From assembly GCA_023846275.1 (NCBI GenBank), contig CM043871.1, positions 26,442,569 to 26,506,568 on the forward strand: a stretch of DNA of 64,000 nucleotides, read 5' to 3'. Source of the DNA: Vanilla planifolia. Taxonomy: Eukaryota > Streptophyta > Magnoliopsida > Asparagales > Orchidaceae. The notes beneath the pieces are model-generated. The model was not told where the DNA came from. It searched no databases and worked only from the letters and a program-made list of their open reading frames with translations. Every line of letters begins with the position of its first letter. The stretch's first letter is position 1. Made by a program: the position numbers and the translations under genes. Positions 49,450 through 60,766 of this stretch are shown piece by piece.

Positions 49450-52400
49450 ATGGATGCTGATCAATTTTCGTTTGGACCGTATAAAATCGACCCCAGCGAA
49501 GTCTTCTACTCAACTATCCTCTCTTATGCCATGGTCAATCTAAGGCCTGTGCTCCCTGGTAGGTCCTTGTCTTATTAGCTGTATCTGAAATGTTGCAAGC
49601 TGTTGTCCTTTCTTCTTCGAAGTTTTTGAATGGGTGAACCATACGTGAATACAATGTTCCTGTTTGTTAGTCTTTCCTTTATCTGAGACCGGAACTGCAA
49701 GGCAAAAATTCCTCACGGATGGAAATTTCGTTGGTTAAATAAGTGTTCAGGAAAAGTTTGTTGGACATGCTACTTGATTAAGACGTATTTTTTATAGGGA
49801 GTAGATATGTGATCTAGTTCATCTCTCCAGGTTGCTTTGTCTCCACGAAGGCAAGCACCCATCTTCAGCTCCATTCAAGATGCACAACAAAGGTTAGAAG
49901 CAAAGGAGAAGATAACTAGTAGAGAGAAGGAAACAAAGAAGAAGAAAAACAGTAGACGCAGTAGAAGTGATAATTTCCACTCAGGAGCTAAAGACCACTT
50001 CTAGGATAAAAAATCTGTATCATGACTTATGTAGCCATTGTACACATGTCACATCCATCCAATACAAATCAGGGAATAATATCACAAAGCAAATAAGGTG
50101 GGTCGTGGACATATTTTTCTTTGTCACATCCCTACAAGAGAATGATTCTAGGCGTTATATATGACACTTGTTAACCATATGATCATATGTCGTAGTTTGA
50201 TGATAACAAGATAATATGATAAAGTTTACTAATATGTTGCTTGAGTTAGTTAATTCAGAACTATTAAAAGATAATTATTTAGGATGTTTTGGTATATTAT
50301 CTTATAATAAGACATTGTCAAGGAGAGTATTTTCCACAAGTGATTGAAATTATGGATGATACTTGCTTTTGTTGTTGTGGTGGCTGTTTTGAGTATCTAT
50401 TATTTTACTTTTGTGCTAAAATGTTAAAACTTGTGCCATTATACATGTGACACTTAGGGTCATGCTTTTTTTACAAACCATCTTACATAACAAAGCCTTT
50501 AATGGGTTTCATTGTTGAGATAATTTTTTTTTAATAGGACTGGTAATGTGTTATCTAATATGTTGCATAATGTGTTTATAGGCTTATGCTTAGATAACAA
50601 TGGATGGATCAAAGAGTGAGCACATAATCTTTTATTGAAAGGTCAACCATAGCTTATATATCATTAAAAAACTATACCATAGTTTCAATCTTCTTTAGGA
50701 TCACACATAAATCATCTAGGTGGAAAGTACAAAGACAAAATTTCAACAAGTAGCAAAAGAGTATTTGTTGGAGAAGGCGGACTGGCATTGAGAGTGGCCG
50801 AGACGTGATCTTTCCATTTGAAAAGAGCCTTACATAGTGATAACAAAAACCTGGATGACTGAAGGCATGATAATATTGATCAGGAGTGAAGAACCAACGA
50901 GATCCGTAGCTTTGACTGAAGTGGCTAGCTATTAGTCAGGAGATGCTAAGAGGCAGCCAGAACAATTGTTCCATGACCCATGCCATGTTACAAATTTAAC
51001 GTGCCATGTTTTTATTCATTACTTGACATACTATCATACTTGTTCTTAGTTTTGACGTATCTGTTTTGTTGATGGCTATCTCAAAAGCATTCATATTCTC
51101 AGTTTTGCATATAAATCTTTTTATCCTTAATCATTCCTTCTTGTGTGTGTGTGTGCCAAAGGACCAACATTTCTTGGTCAAGCAATTCTCATGCTTCACA
51201 TGTTTACTCGTGGACAAGAAACACATCATTAGTGTGCATTGTTTAGTTCAATTGTAATTTTTCCACTTTTTACTTGGTGAACAATTGATCGGAATAGAAG
51301 TTCTTTATGGCCGATCAGCAGGTGAGCACTTTGCTTATCTTTTGGGGCTACTGTTCAGAGCAAGTAGCTTTTAGCTGTGTGATAACATAATAGTGTGCAA
51401 GAAATTGAAAAAACAATGTGGAAAGAAGGCTGAAGAGTTAAAAAGATTAAAGCTGCATTTTAAGGCTTATTATTTTGATTGTTCCCCCCATGAACCCAAG
51501 TTGACCGGCCTCTCTTGTTGGGCATTGGGAATTCTTAACCTTAGCATGAATTACTTAGTGATCTAAGCATGAATGTAGCTGTTAGGAGTGTGGCTTTATA
51601 GCCATTTAAATGATGGGAGGAAAAAACTAAGCCGAAAATAAATATTAAGTTGGAATAATGGTTATTGCTAGTTATTAATTGCTATGCAAACTTATTGCTA
51701 GTTATTAATTGTTATGCAAACTTGGAGGTGCATAATGTTTGAACATGATTCCTATTGTTATGTAAGATTCTAATTATTGCTTTGACTTGCCTAATATCGT
51801 TTATTGCAGATTCTTGGTGCATCAGGACTTATGTACTGCCATAATAGCTCTCTTTGGAGCTTGTGAGTGTCTTTGGAACCATTATGTTTATAAAACCAAA
51901 ACTAACTAGAATAAGGGTTATTGTTGATTAATAATAACTACATGAACATATTGGTGCAAAATGTTGATCATACTTCCAATAATTACATATGATTTTTGTG
52001 TGCAATTTGACTTGCTTAATCATTGTTATTACATCTTCATAATGCATTACTATTTAAAAACCTATTTACTAATTATCTACTAATAAGAACTTTTGGAACT
52101 TATGCAGGTCATATCCTTGTGTGAACTTCTTTTCATTTATCATGGGCCTTTTTATCAAGTCATTCTCTCACATTCTTGCAACCAAATACAAAGAAAGATA
52201 AGTGGATATGCTTAAAAGAGTTCTTTTGTGCTAGAGAATGGTTTTTGTTTTTGAATATTTATTTTAATGAAAAAATGAATAGTGAATGTTTTGTTTCTTG
52301 TAGCATTGGTGTCATATATGTGTTATATTAAGAATATCCTGAGTTATTTGTCGATAACAAACTTTTGAGTACTAAACAAGCAAATACATTGATAAATTAT

Positions 52401-55400
52401 AAACAAATATTGTGTACATTTAAAGACAAATTGCAATTAGGTTGTTCACATTCTATATAATTTGTAAGTAAATTCACAATATTTTAGGAATGATCAATTA
52501 CATTTCTCAAGTTCAATAAAAATACAAGTTGGTCTTTGGCGACATGTAAGGTTATTGTGCTAGTGAGATCCCAAAATTACCTTTGTTTATATGCTTGTCT
52601 TTGTTAGCTTTTCGTGAATCCTTAGAACACTAAGGCATTCCTCAAGGTTTTCAGTACTTCCCAATCCTTTGATCCACCAACAAGGAGTAGTTTAGCACAA
52701 TAAGGTGGTTCATTCAATCACCAGGGTGGTGCATGGTTTCTTTAATGATGACACCCTTCATCTCATTTGTTGAAATTTTTTAGATAATTATATTGTCATC
52801 ATGCTTATTTGATATGAAAGATTAAGATAGTGTTGTTTTCATTTGCCCTTTTGCTTTTCATTTGCCTTTTATTTATTTATTGTTTTGTTTTTGATAATAT
52901 TGTAAAATGTTTAAGTTAGTACACTTTTAAATTATATTGTAAGGATTGAGTGTTTGACTATTCAATGTGGACCTTAATCTATATGCATAGACTTAGAAAT
53001 CTTCTTATTATTTCAAGTGATGCTAACCCCAAAGTGAATGCAATTGAAAATTGGAAAAGTGTGTGATGTGGGTGGAGTGGTGATATGAAAATTAGAAAGG
53101 ATAAGGTTGTACTCATTTGATTCTGAGTTTATGAAACCGTGTATCTATCCTAATGTGTGTGTTTAGAATTGCAATTTTCATTGTTTTATTGTGCATGGTG
53201 GTGTAGTTGACCAAAAAAAACATTGGCACTTGTTGTTATGCATGTTTTTGTGCCATCTTGTGCTCATTTGTATGCTATTATATGTACTGTCATGTTAGCC
53301 AAGGAGCATGCAAAAGAGTGTGATGAGGATGAGAGTGAAGAAAATGAAGATGAAGTAGAAGAGGATAACATAGGCAGCTCAGGAGAAGAAAATGATGATG
53401 AGACAATTCAAGTTGGTGTTGGGATGCAATTGTAATAAAATAAGCCAATGAAAATTTGCCCCAATTCAGAGTGTGTAGTAGATGAAGAGGTTGTTGATGT
53501 GAGTTCCTCAAATTAGGTTGATCTTGTTAGGAAATATTAGTTTAACAAATCTTATATGTCAAATGTGATTGCTTTTGATGAGTTATCAAATCAAGGAGAG
53601 GACAAAAGTAACGAGCTTCTATTGCATCAATCATGTGATGGGCCTCTTAAACATGACATACACAACATGCTTCTTAGAGTAGGTTTATGACATGACAAAA
53701 CTGTATTGTGGTAGTTGATGATGATGTGCAGCTAAGAAGTGGTACGTAATTCAAATATATTGGTGACTTAGGAAGATATTTAGTTGATACTATTGTATGG
53801 AGGTGCTAATTTGAGGAGGATTAAAATTGATAAGTTGTGACATGCAATGTTTTCTGTAGCATTGGTTGACTGGAAAATTCATGCTGGTGTACTTAAGGAT
53901 GGTGTAATATATATAATTAGATACGTAACAAAGTATCATGGCTGCAAAAGAATAATAATAGTAATATGGCATTCAAAAGTGTTTTCATTAAGGAGCTTAG
54001 GAAATCACTATGAGCTGACCATGACATGAACTACAAGAAGCATGAATTGAAACAAAAATATGGTGTGAGTGTTAGCAAACATGCTTAAGGATGGTGCAAA
54101 ATATATAATTAGATATGTAACAAAGTATCATGGCTGCAAAAGAATAATAGTAGTAATATGGCATTCAAAAGGGTTTTGATTGAGGAGCTTAGAGAATCAC
54201 TACGAGCTGATAAAGACATGAACTACTAGAAGCATGAATTGAAACAAAAATATGGCGTGGGTGTTAGCAAACATATCTTGTATTGAGTTAAGGTAAGGGC
54301 TAAGAGTCGTATTTTATGGGGGCATGTTGAGAGTTATTACCTGTTGCAATCATTTACAAAGAGATTTGTGAATGTATAGCTTGGAATAGCTGTGGGTCTA
54401 CCATAAACTTCAGATCCCATTGACTATTGTGAAATACTTTTAGATGATGTTTTCTTTCTTTGAGGCCCTAAGGCAAGGTTTCAAGGTTGATGCACGTTGG
54501 ATAGTATTATTGCCACATTTTCACTTGTATGGGCCATGGTGGATACAAAAAATCTTGATTTTTGTGACAGTTCTTGGCTCTACTTCAAGAGGCTATTAAT
54601 CATGCAGATGAATACCCTCTAATCTTGATGCATGATAGGCAAAAGGTAAGCTATAGTTAATTTCAATCTGTCAATTGTTCTTATTGTTTGCATTCTTTGA
54701 TCTAAATTTTATTGTTGTTAATGAAGTTTTGTTTGTCATGCTTTTTTCTGCACTAATTGGACAAGGTAATAAAGGGTTTTCTTTCCTAAGGCCAGATATC
54801 ATGTTTGTTGTAGGCATCTATATTAGAACTTCAGTCTACTGTTTATTGGCCTGAAACTTAGGGACCATGCACCTAGACCCCAGTGACGTCTAAGGAAGTG
54901 ATGCAAAAGATCACCTTTAATATTGAAGCATTCCTTTGGCTGTCCTTTTTGAGCATCAAGTTGAATACGTGATAAAGACATAGGTTTCACCACAGTTTCA
55001 ATGTAACCAACTCAGAAAAACGTGGATGAGAGCTTTAACAATTGGATTAGGGAAGAAACAGGATTATATGTGCCATCTTTATTAGGAACATTAAGACTTA
55101 AAGTGATGACAAGGGTGTCTGATAATGACAAATGAGTTTAAAATCGGAATACGAGTCGTTACGTTTTCCTGTCAGTATGAGCATGCATAATCTAGTCCCA
55201 AGCATTAGTTTTAATAACATTTGTTAGTTTAGTGCCTATGTGTACATTTGTTTGTGCTTGAAAGACCTAGTTGTCTATTAATTAAACTTTGTAGACCAAC
55301 TTATGAATTACATAAACCTAAAGAGATTTAGTTACAATTTCTTCTATCGGATATTTACTTTTATGAATATCTATATTAATTTAAGTTCTTAAGCTTATTG

Positions 55401-56584
55401 TAATGTATATTTTTTTTGTATATATATATGTTTGGATACTTAGTACACATTTCATTGTTGATATTTAGATGCTTGTTAATGAATGAATACTATACAATGA
55501 GTTATCCTTAACAATGTTTACACGTACTTGTATGCTCAAGGCGTGTGGTAAAGCGCTTTGTGGATCTCACTGCTGAGGAAACTAGTGATTTATGGCTCGT
55601 AGCAAAGAAAGTTGGTGGTAAATTGGAGCAGTATCATAAAGCATCCTCTTTGACATTTACCATTCAGGTGCTTCAACTGTTATTTTCATAGCACCATAGT
55701 ATCAAGATTTAGCATGCAAAATTATTTCTTCATGCACACCTTATCTTTTCATTTGTAGAATTAATTCCCATCATAAAAGTTGTATCAAATTCAATTGTAG
55801 TCAACCCAGTAAACCAAATATATTTTGGGGTTCTATATATGTAAAACAATGAAATATGAAGATATTAACAAATTTACTCTTAATTTTGGGGCAAATAAAA
55901 ATTGATGTCTGCTTTGTGTATGGTTATTTTGGGGCAAATGAAGCATGATATCAGCAAAGGCACTTAAAACTTAACTACAATTAGTTGCTTATACAATGGG
56001 GTAAGTTATTGGTTGCTCATAACTTGTAAAGATTGTGTAGATACCAAGTCATAGTTGGTTTAGTTGAAGCAACGTTATTATTTATGAGAGTTCAGTTTGA
56101 AAAATAGTTAAGTCTATTCAGAATGATTTCTTTTAATCTCTTAGGGATTTAGCCAAATGTCTTTGCATCTAATGTTTGTTACACGTTTTTTTTCCTTCAT
56201 TTCTTCCAAAGAAATAACTTTAGTGTGGATTAGCCAATACATCTTCACTGATACTTGAGAAAGAATCACATTCTTTTTACCTTTTTGACATCTCAGGATG
56301 GGCCTCAATCTGGGCAAACAGTTCCTCATGTTCACATTCATATTATCCCCAGGAAAACTGGCGATTTTGACAAAAATGATGAAATTTATGATGCTGTAAG
56401 ATAAATTCTTTTTGCTGTGAACTCTCCTTAGTTATTTTTTTTCACCTTCTACACACTCATGAAATAGATTGACGTGAAGGAGAAGGAGCTGAAGGAGAAG
56501 CTTGATCTAGATATTGATAGGAAAGATAGAAGCCATGAAGAAATGGCCCAGGAGGCTAACGAATATCGATTCCTTCTCTCATAA
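49450..56584 (+). CDS. FHIT: bis(5'-adenosyl)-triphosphatase, fragile histidine triad (FHIT) homolog, five exons including a 3-nt exon
   Basis: Exons 49450-49558, 52108-52110, 55522-55667, 56297-56395 and 56468-56584 give 474 nt, 157 residues. The protein hydrolyses ApppA-type dinucleotides (HIT superfamily); likely cytosolic. Visible: [15 protein letters not shown] at 8-22, [16 protein letters not shown] at 26-41, the [10 protein letters not shown] block in exon 3, and the histidine triad HVHIHII at 97-103 with the nucleophile expected at H99. The C-terminal acidic/basic helix starts [15 protein letters not shown]. Exon 1 ends CCTG (phase 1) and exon 3 starts ACGTACTTG, so the conserved Gly-His needs GTC in between. 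Exactly that trinucleotide lies between an AG acceptor and a U12-type AT-AC donor. Residue 43 is Ser where relatives have Pro after HVLVC. The start follows the family's usual length, but the frame is open upstream to at least 49258. Confidence 0.93.
51662..51721. repeat. short tandem repeat, two 30-bp units, FHIT intron 1
   Basis: TTATTGCTAGTTATTAATTG followed by (C/T)TATGCAAAC occurs twice in a row with one mismatch. Intronic, no coding role. Confidence 0.9.
52108..52110 (+). other. FHIT: predicted 3-nt microexon (GTC) of FHIT
   Basis: Preceded by TTATGCAG (AG at 52106-52107) and followed at once by ATATCCTT. Joining G(49558) + GTC + AC(55522) gives GGT CAC, that is Gly-His of the conserved PGHVLV segment, with no base gained or lost. 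The upstream intron (49559-52107, 2549 bp) has an ordinary GT donor (CTG then GTAGGT). Confidence 0.75.
53540..54660 (+). mobile_element. decayed Mutator-like (MULE) transposase relic in the FHIT U12 intron
   Basis: Broken plus-strand frames show, in order, [10 protein letters not shown] (zinc-binding-type N-terminal region), [37 protein letters not shown], then a [19 protein letters not shown] stretch (54,460-54,510) and [12 protein letters not shown] (54,611-54,645). This order and the motifs resemble MuDR-family transposases (Y-A-R-A, F-A--GF--GCRP, SDRQKG). Stops and frameshifts are frequent. Terminal inverted repeats were not found. Confidence 0.5.
53892..54275. repeat. tandem duplication, two copies of about 192 bp, within the MULE relic
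   Basis: CTTAAGGATGGTG begins copies at 53892 and 54084; both run through ATATATAATTAGATA, CAAAGTATCATGGCTGCAAA, GAGCTTAG-GAATCACTA and GAATTGAAACAAAAATATGG. Similarity is high, so the duplication followed the element's decay or happened shortly before it. Confidence 0.9.
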
Positions 56585-58085
56585 ATGGTTTACTGGTTAG
56601 TTCCATCTTCTCCATAAACTAAACCTGTAAAGGGTGCATATTAATGGCTGTTTAGCTGCAGGCTTTACGGCTTTTTCATTTGTATGTTGTTGTCTTCCAA
56701 GTTAATCTATTGGTTATGAATCCTTATCTTCTGTTATGGCTTCGTCATATAAAGATGAAGGTCATGTTGTATACTTACTGGTTTCTCTTTCTCAATTATT
56801 ACAATCAATCTTAGGTATGGCCATCTTATCAAAACGAATCAATTGATTTGTAGTTTGTGGAAAGGAGTATTTTGCTATAGCGAGGAGATTGTAATTTTTG
56901 TTGAAGATCGTCCAAAGATTACTTGAATGTCATCGAATGCAAGAAGAAATTGTCATGTTATGATATCCATGGCACGGTCTATCGAGCATATCGGATCGAA
57001 ACACTAAAGAAGATAGAATATTGTGAATTTGTGATTATGTCAAAAGTAATTGATAGCAAGAAGGTATGATATCAAAGATGATATTTGTTTTCTTAACAAG
57101 ATTATAATCTAATTAAGGATTGTTTAAGAGTCAATCTTGGAGACAAGTTGTGATCCTCGTTTAGGAATGAGAAAGATCAATTGAAATGAACATTTTTATA
57201 TCATATGATTTGTTTATGAAATGTTTTCTTACAAGTCTTTATTAATGATCTTATGTTAAGATTAGTAATGAAATTAAGAGAAATATTATAAAAGAATTAA
57301 AAGAGTAAAATATGTGAGAGAGTTTTGTTAAAAATTTGATAATATTTTGTTTCACCTTTTTTCTCTCCCTTTTATGAAAGCATGGGCACAAATATTTTAT
57401 TATAAAATATTTATTTATTTTATGTATTTTAATTTCAAATTGTTGTTGTAGAGAATTTACATGCAATGGTGTATATTTATGAATTAGAAAGAATTTTTAT
57501 AAAGAAAAATTAAAAAGAAACTATGAAATCACTTAACAAATATGTGATTTTTAGTTCAAAATTTTAAAAATAAATAAAAAAATCCATGTAAAACCAACTC
57601 AAAAAGATTGCCTTAATCTTTTGATTTAGAAGAATTATAAAATTAATATTAAATATATTCATGAAAATGTTTTCCATATACCATAAAAAAATAAAAAAGT
57701 CGTTCCATATATTTTAAAAAGTTAATCCAAGAAGCAAAGGTTCATGTTTTTTCTTATCAAGCATTTAAATAAATATCCTCCTAAACCATTAATTAACTAA
57801 TGACTAAATCCCAGATTAGCAATGGTCCCCTGTCTTCTCTCTCGCCCTCTCTCAGTGAGCGGATATATGAAAGCGGCGAATGCCGCAACCGGGAAATCTC
57901 ACAATGGATGTATGAATGCCGACCACGATTAGCTCTCAGTCCTACAAATCCCACATTCTCCTGCCTACCGGTGGCAGAAAATAGTAACGAGGTTGCAGCT
58001 TCTCTTCGGCAAGGCTTACTTCTCCACCTTCACCTTGAGAGCAAATCACCCTTTTTTTCTTCTTCTTCTTCTTCCATCCGCGAAG
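56585..58085. other. intergenic between FHIT and CHX genes
   Basis: 56,585-56,800 is probably the FHIT 3' untranslated region. 57,000-57,780 is AT-rich without a gene. 57,790-58,085 is GC-richer, with CT-rich stretches, and is the likely promoter and leader of the antiporter gene, whose open frame extends to 57993 without an ATG. Confidence 0.5.
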
Positions 58086-60766
58086 ATGGCAACAAACACT
58101 TCGCAGGCCTTGAGTTTCCTGTACTCCACGAACGTCAACGATGGCGACGCCCTCGGCAACGCAAGCTTCGAGGCGGGCAACGACGTGGTGTGCTACGCCC
58201 CCGCCATGATCACCACAAGTGGCTTCTGGGCAGGTGTCAACCCCCTCGAATACGCCCTCCCACTCTTCATCCTCCAGCTGTTGCTCGTCGTCCTCGTCAC
58301 TCGGGGTCTCGTCATCATCCTCCGCCCCTTCCACCAGCCCAGAGTCATCGCTGAGATCATCGTAAGCTGTTTTCCGAAGGACTCTGTTTTCTCAGGGGAC
58401 GGTTATTTGTATGTCACCGTTGTTTTCGGTTGCAGGCCGGGATAGTGTTGGGCCCGTCTTTGTTAGGAAAGACCCAACAGTTCGCCGAGACGGTGTTTCC
58501 ACTGCGGAGTATTTTGACCCTGGAAACGGTGGCACACATCGGCCTCATCCTCTTCCTCTTCCTCGTCGGCGTCGAGATGGACGCAAGCGTGATGCTCCAC
58601 ATGGGCCGGCGACCACTTGTGATCGCCGTTGCTGGCATGTCGCTTCCCTTTCTCATCGGCACGATCTCCTCCTTTGTATTCCGCCAAGAGATCTCGCACA
58701 ACGTCCACCAGGTACCCTTCCTCCTCTTCCTCGGCGTCACGCTTTCCGTCACCGCATTCCCCGTCCTCGCCCGCATCCTCGCCGAGACCAAGCTCCTCAG
58801 CACCGAGATCGGCCGGACCGCCATGTCCGCTGCAGTCGTGAATGACATTCTCGCGTGGATACTTCTCGCCCTCGCCATGGCCATCGCCGACTCTCGCGCC
58901 ACGGCTCTCACTTCCCTCTGGGTCCTGCTCTCCGCCGCCGGCTTCGTTTTGTTTTGCTTCTTCCTCGTGCGGCCGGTAATGCGGTGGGCAGGGAGGCGTG
59001 CAGCGGAGGCGGGGGAGGGAGTCACCGATTTCCAGCTCTGTGCGCTGCTCGTCGGGGTGATGCTCTCGGCTCTCGCGACGGACGCCATTGGTGTGCACGC
59101 GGTCTTTGGGGCGTTCGTGTTTGGATTGGCGGTGCCCTCCGGAGCGATGGGGGCGGCGGTGGCGGAAAAGCTCGAAGATTTCGTGATAGGAATTCTGCTT
59201 CCGCTGTTCTTTGCCATCAGTGGGCTGAGGACGAAGTTGGGAAGCATCGACGACGTGTCATTAGCGGGAACGCTCGTGCTTGTCTTCTTGCTCGCGAGCT
59301 TCGCCAAGATTGCCGGGACCGTACTTATTGCTCTCTATTATACCATGCCGTTTAGGGATGGATTGGCCCTGGGATTTCTCATGAATACCAGGGGTCTTGT
59401 CGAAGTCATCATCCTCAACATTGGAAGAGACAAAAAGGTATCTAATCCGAGAAAAAAGAAAATTGTAACTTTTGCAGCACAAATGATAAAAAGGGGTCAA
59501 ATATTGGATATTGATGTATGTTCACGTTGAATGTAGGTTTTGGACGACGAGTCCTTTGCGGTGATGATGCTTGTATCGTTGGCGATGACGGCGACGGTAA
59601 CGCCGCTGGTGACCGCAATTCACCGTCCATCGCGGCGGCTGATCGGATACAAGCGGCGCAACCTGCAGCTCTCGAAACCAGAAGCCGAGCTTCGGATGCT
59701 CGCCTGCTTCCACAGCGCCCGCCAGGTGTCCCCGATCATGTCCATTTTAGCCCTTTCTCACCCCACCAAGCGCTCCCCCATCTTTCTATACGCCCTCCAC
59801 CTCATCGAGCTCACCGGCCGCGCATCAAACCTCCTCGCCGCCACTTCCACCTGCACTACTCCCACGAACCGACATACCACCTCCGCTGCCGCAGCCCACC
59901 CCTTCCTCTCTTTCTCGGACGTCACCCCTCCGGGCATCTCCGTCCACCCCCTTGCCGCCGCCTCCCCATACGCAACCATGCACGAGGACGTCTGCCGCAT
60001 CGCCGAGGAGAAGCACGCCGCGCTCATCCTCCTCCCCTTCCACAAGCACATTACCGTCGACGGAGACCTCGAGCCGGACGCCAACCCTGGCCACCGCCTC
60101 CTTAACATCAACGTCCTTGCGCACGCCCCCTGCTCCGTCGCCATCCTCGTGGACCGTGGCCTTCCCGCCGCCGCCTCCCGTCAATCCCACCGGGTCGCCC
60201 TCCTCTTCTTCGGCGGACCCCACGACCGCGAGGCCCTCTCCTTTGCGTGGCGGATGGCCGACCACCCGCTCACCTCGCTGACCCTCCTCCGCTTCCTCCC
60301 CATTGCCGACCCCCGCGTACTCACCGTCCTCACGGACGCCGTGGGCTCCATGGCCGGAGTGGAGGAGGAGGAGAGGACGGCCGACGAGGAGTGTTTGAGC
60401 GAGTTTAGGAGGAAGTACGCGGGGAACGAGCGGGTGGTGTACGCGGAGAGGGCGGTGGCGAACGGGGAGGATATGGTGGCGGCTTTGAGGGGGATCGAAA
60501 GCGTCTTCGATCTTTATGTGGTCGGGAAGTGTCAGGGCGGGGCGACGTCAGTACTAACGGCCGGCATGACGGAGTGGACAGAGTGCCCCGAGCTTGGGCC
60601 CATCGGAGATTTGCTTGCGTCATCGGATGTCGCGGCCACGGTGTCCGTTTTGGTGTTGCAGCAGTACGTGGGTGGTCCGTCGGGTCAGGCGGCGGGCCTT
60701 CCGGAAAGCCCGGCGTGGGGCCCGACACGGAAGAGTAATTTTGAGATTGGATGGGGTGGTCGATGA
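58086..60766 (+). CDS. CHX: cation/H+ antiporter, CHX family (CHX15-like)
   Basis: Exons 58086-58361, 58436-59437 and 59537-60766 with small GT-AG introns (74 and 99 bp) encode 835 residues. The first ATG of the frame is used. The first half is a CPA2-type membrane domain: WAGVNPLEYALPLFILQ near residue 50, PFHQPRVIAEIIAGIVLGPS at about 81-100, LFLVGVEMD, LSVTAFPVLARILAE, and the conserved ND pair at 228-229 (AAVVNDILAW) expected in ion/proton coupling. MNTRGLVEVIILNIG follows near the membrane domain end. The C-terminal half is a hydrophilic regulatory region typical of plant CHX. Family knowledge: CHX proteins move K+ (and pH) at endomembranes or plasma membrane, often pollen-expressed; substrate and site are not shown here. 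Codons are strongly GC-rich at third positions, unlike the neighbouring FHIT and B3 genes. Confidence 0.95.

Larger units (their letters stand above)
52111..55521 (+). other. FHIT: predicted U12-type AT-AC intron (3411 bp) of FHIT
   Basis: The 5' splice site ATATCCTT (52111-52118) equals the minor-spliceosome AT-AC consensus. The branch-point element TCCTTAAC (55505-55512) equals the U12 consensus and lies about 10 nt before the terminal AC (55520-55521), within the normal range. No GT-AG alternative gives the conserved reading frame at this junction. The intron interior holds a MULE-like relic. Confidence 0.85.

Noticed and set aside
49829..49850. AG-flanked 20-nt piece with a GC donor, considered as an FHIT exon
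   Set aside because: Wrong phase and wrong residues (Cys-Phe-Val-Ser-Thr). The microexon model gives the exact conserved protein.
51140..51170. TG-repeat stretch that could code Leu-Val-Cys followed by Pro-Lys, considered as FHIT exon 2
   Set aside because: No AG acceptor or donor at the right phase. The true His-Val-Leu-Val-Cys codons are intact at 55522 onward.
58414..59307. Long minus-strand open frame of 297 codons opposite CHX exon 2
   Set aside because: It is the antisense shadow of a GC-rich coding exon whose sense frame is a clear antiporter. The antisense peptide is Arg/Ser/Thr-rich and matches nothing known to me.
59825..60265. Minus-strand Gly/Val/Glu-rich frame opposite CHX exon 3
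   Set aside because: Antisense shadow of GC-rich coding sequence; composition is a by-product of codon bias.
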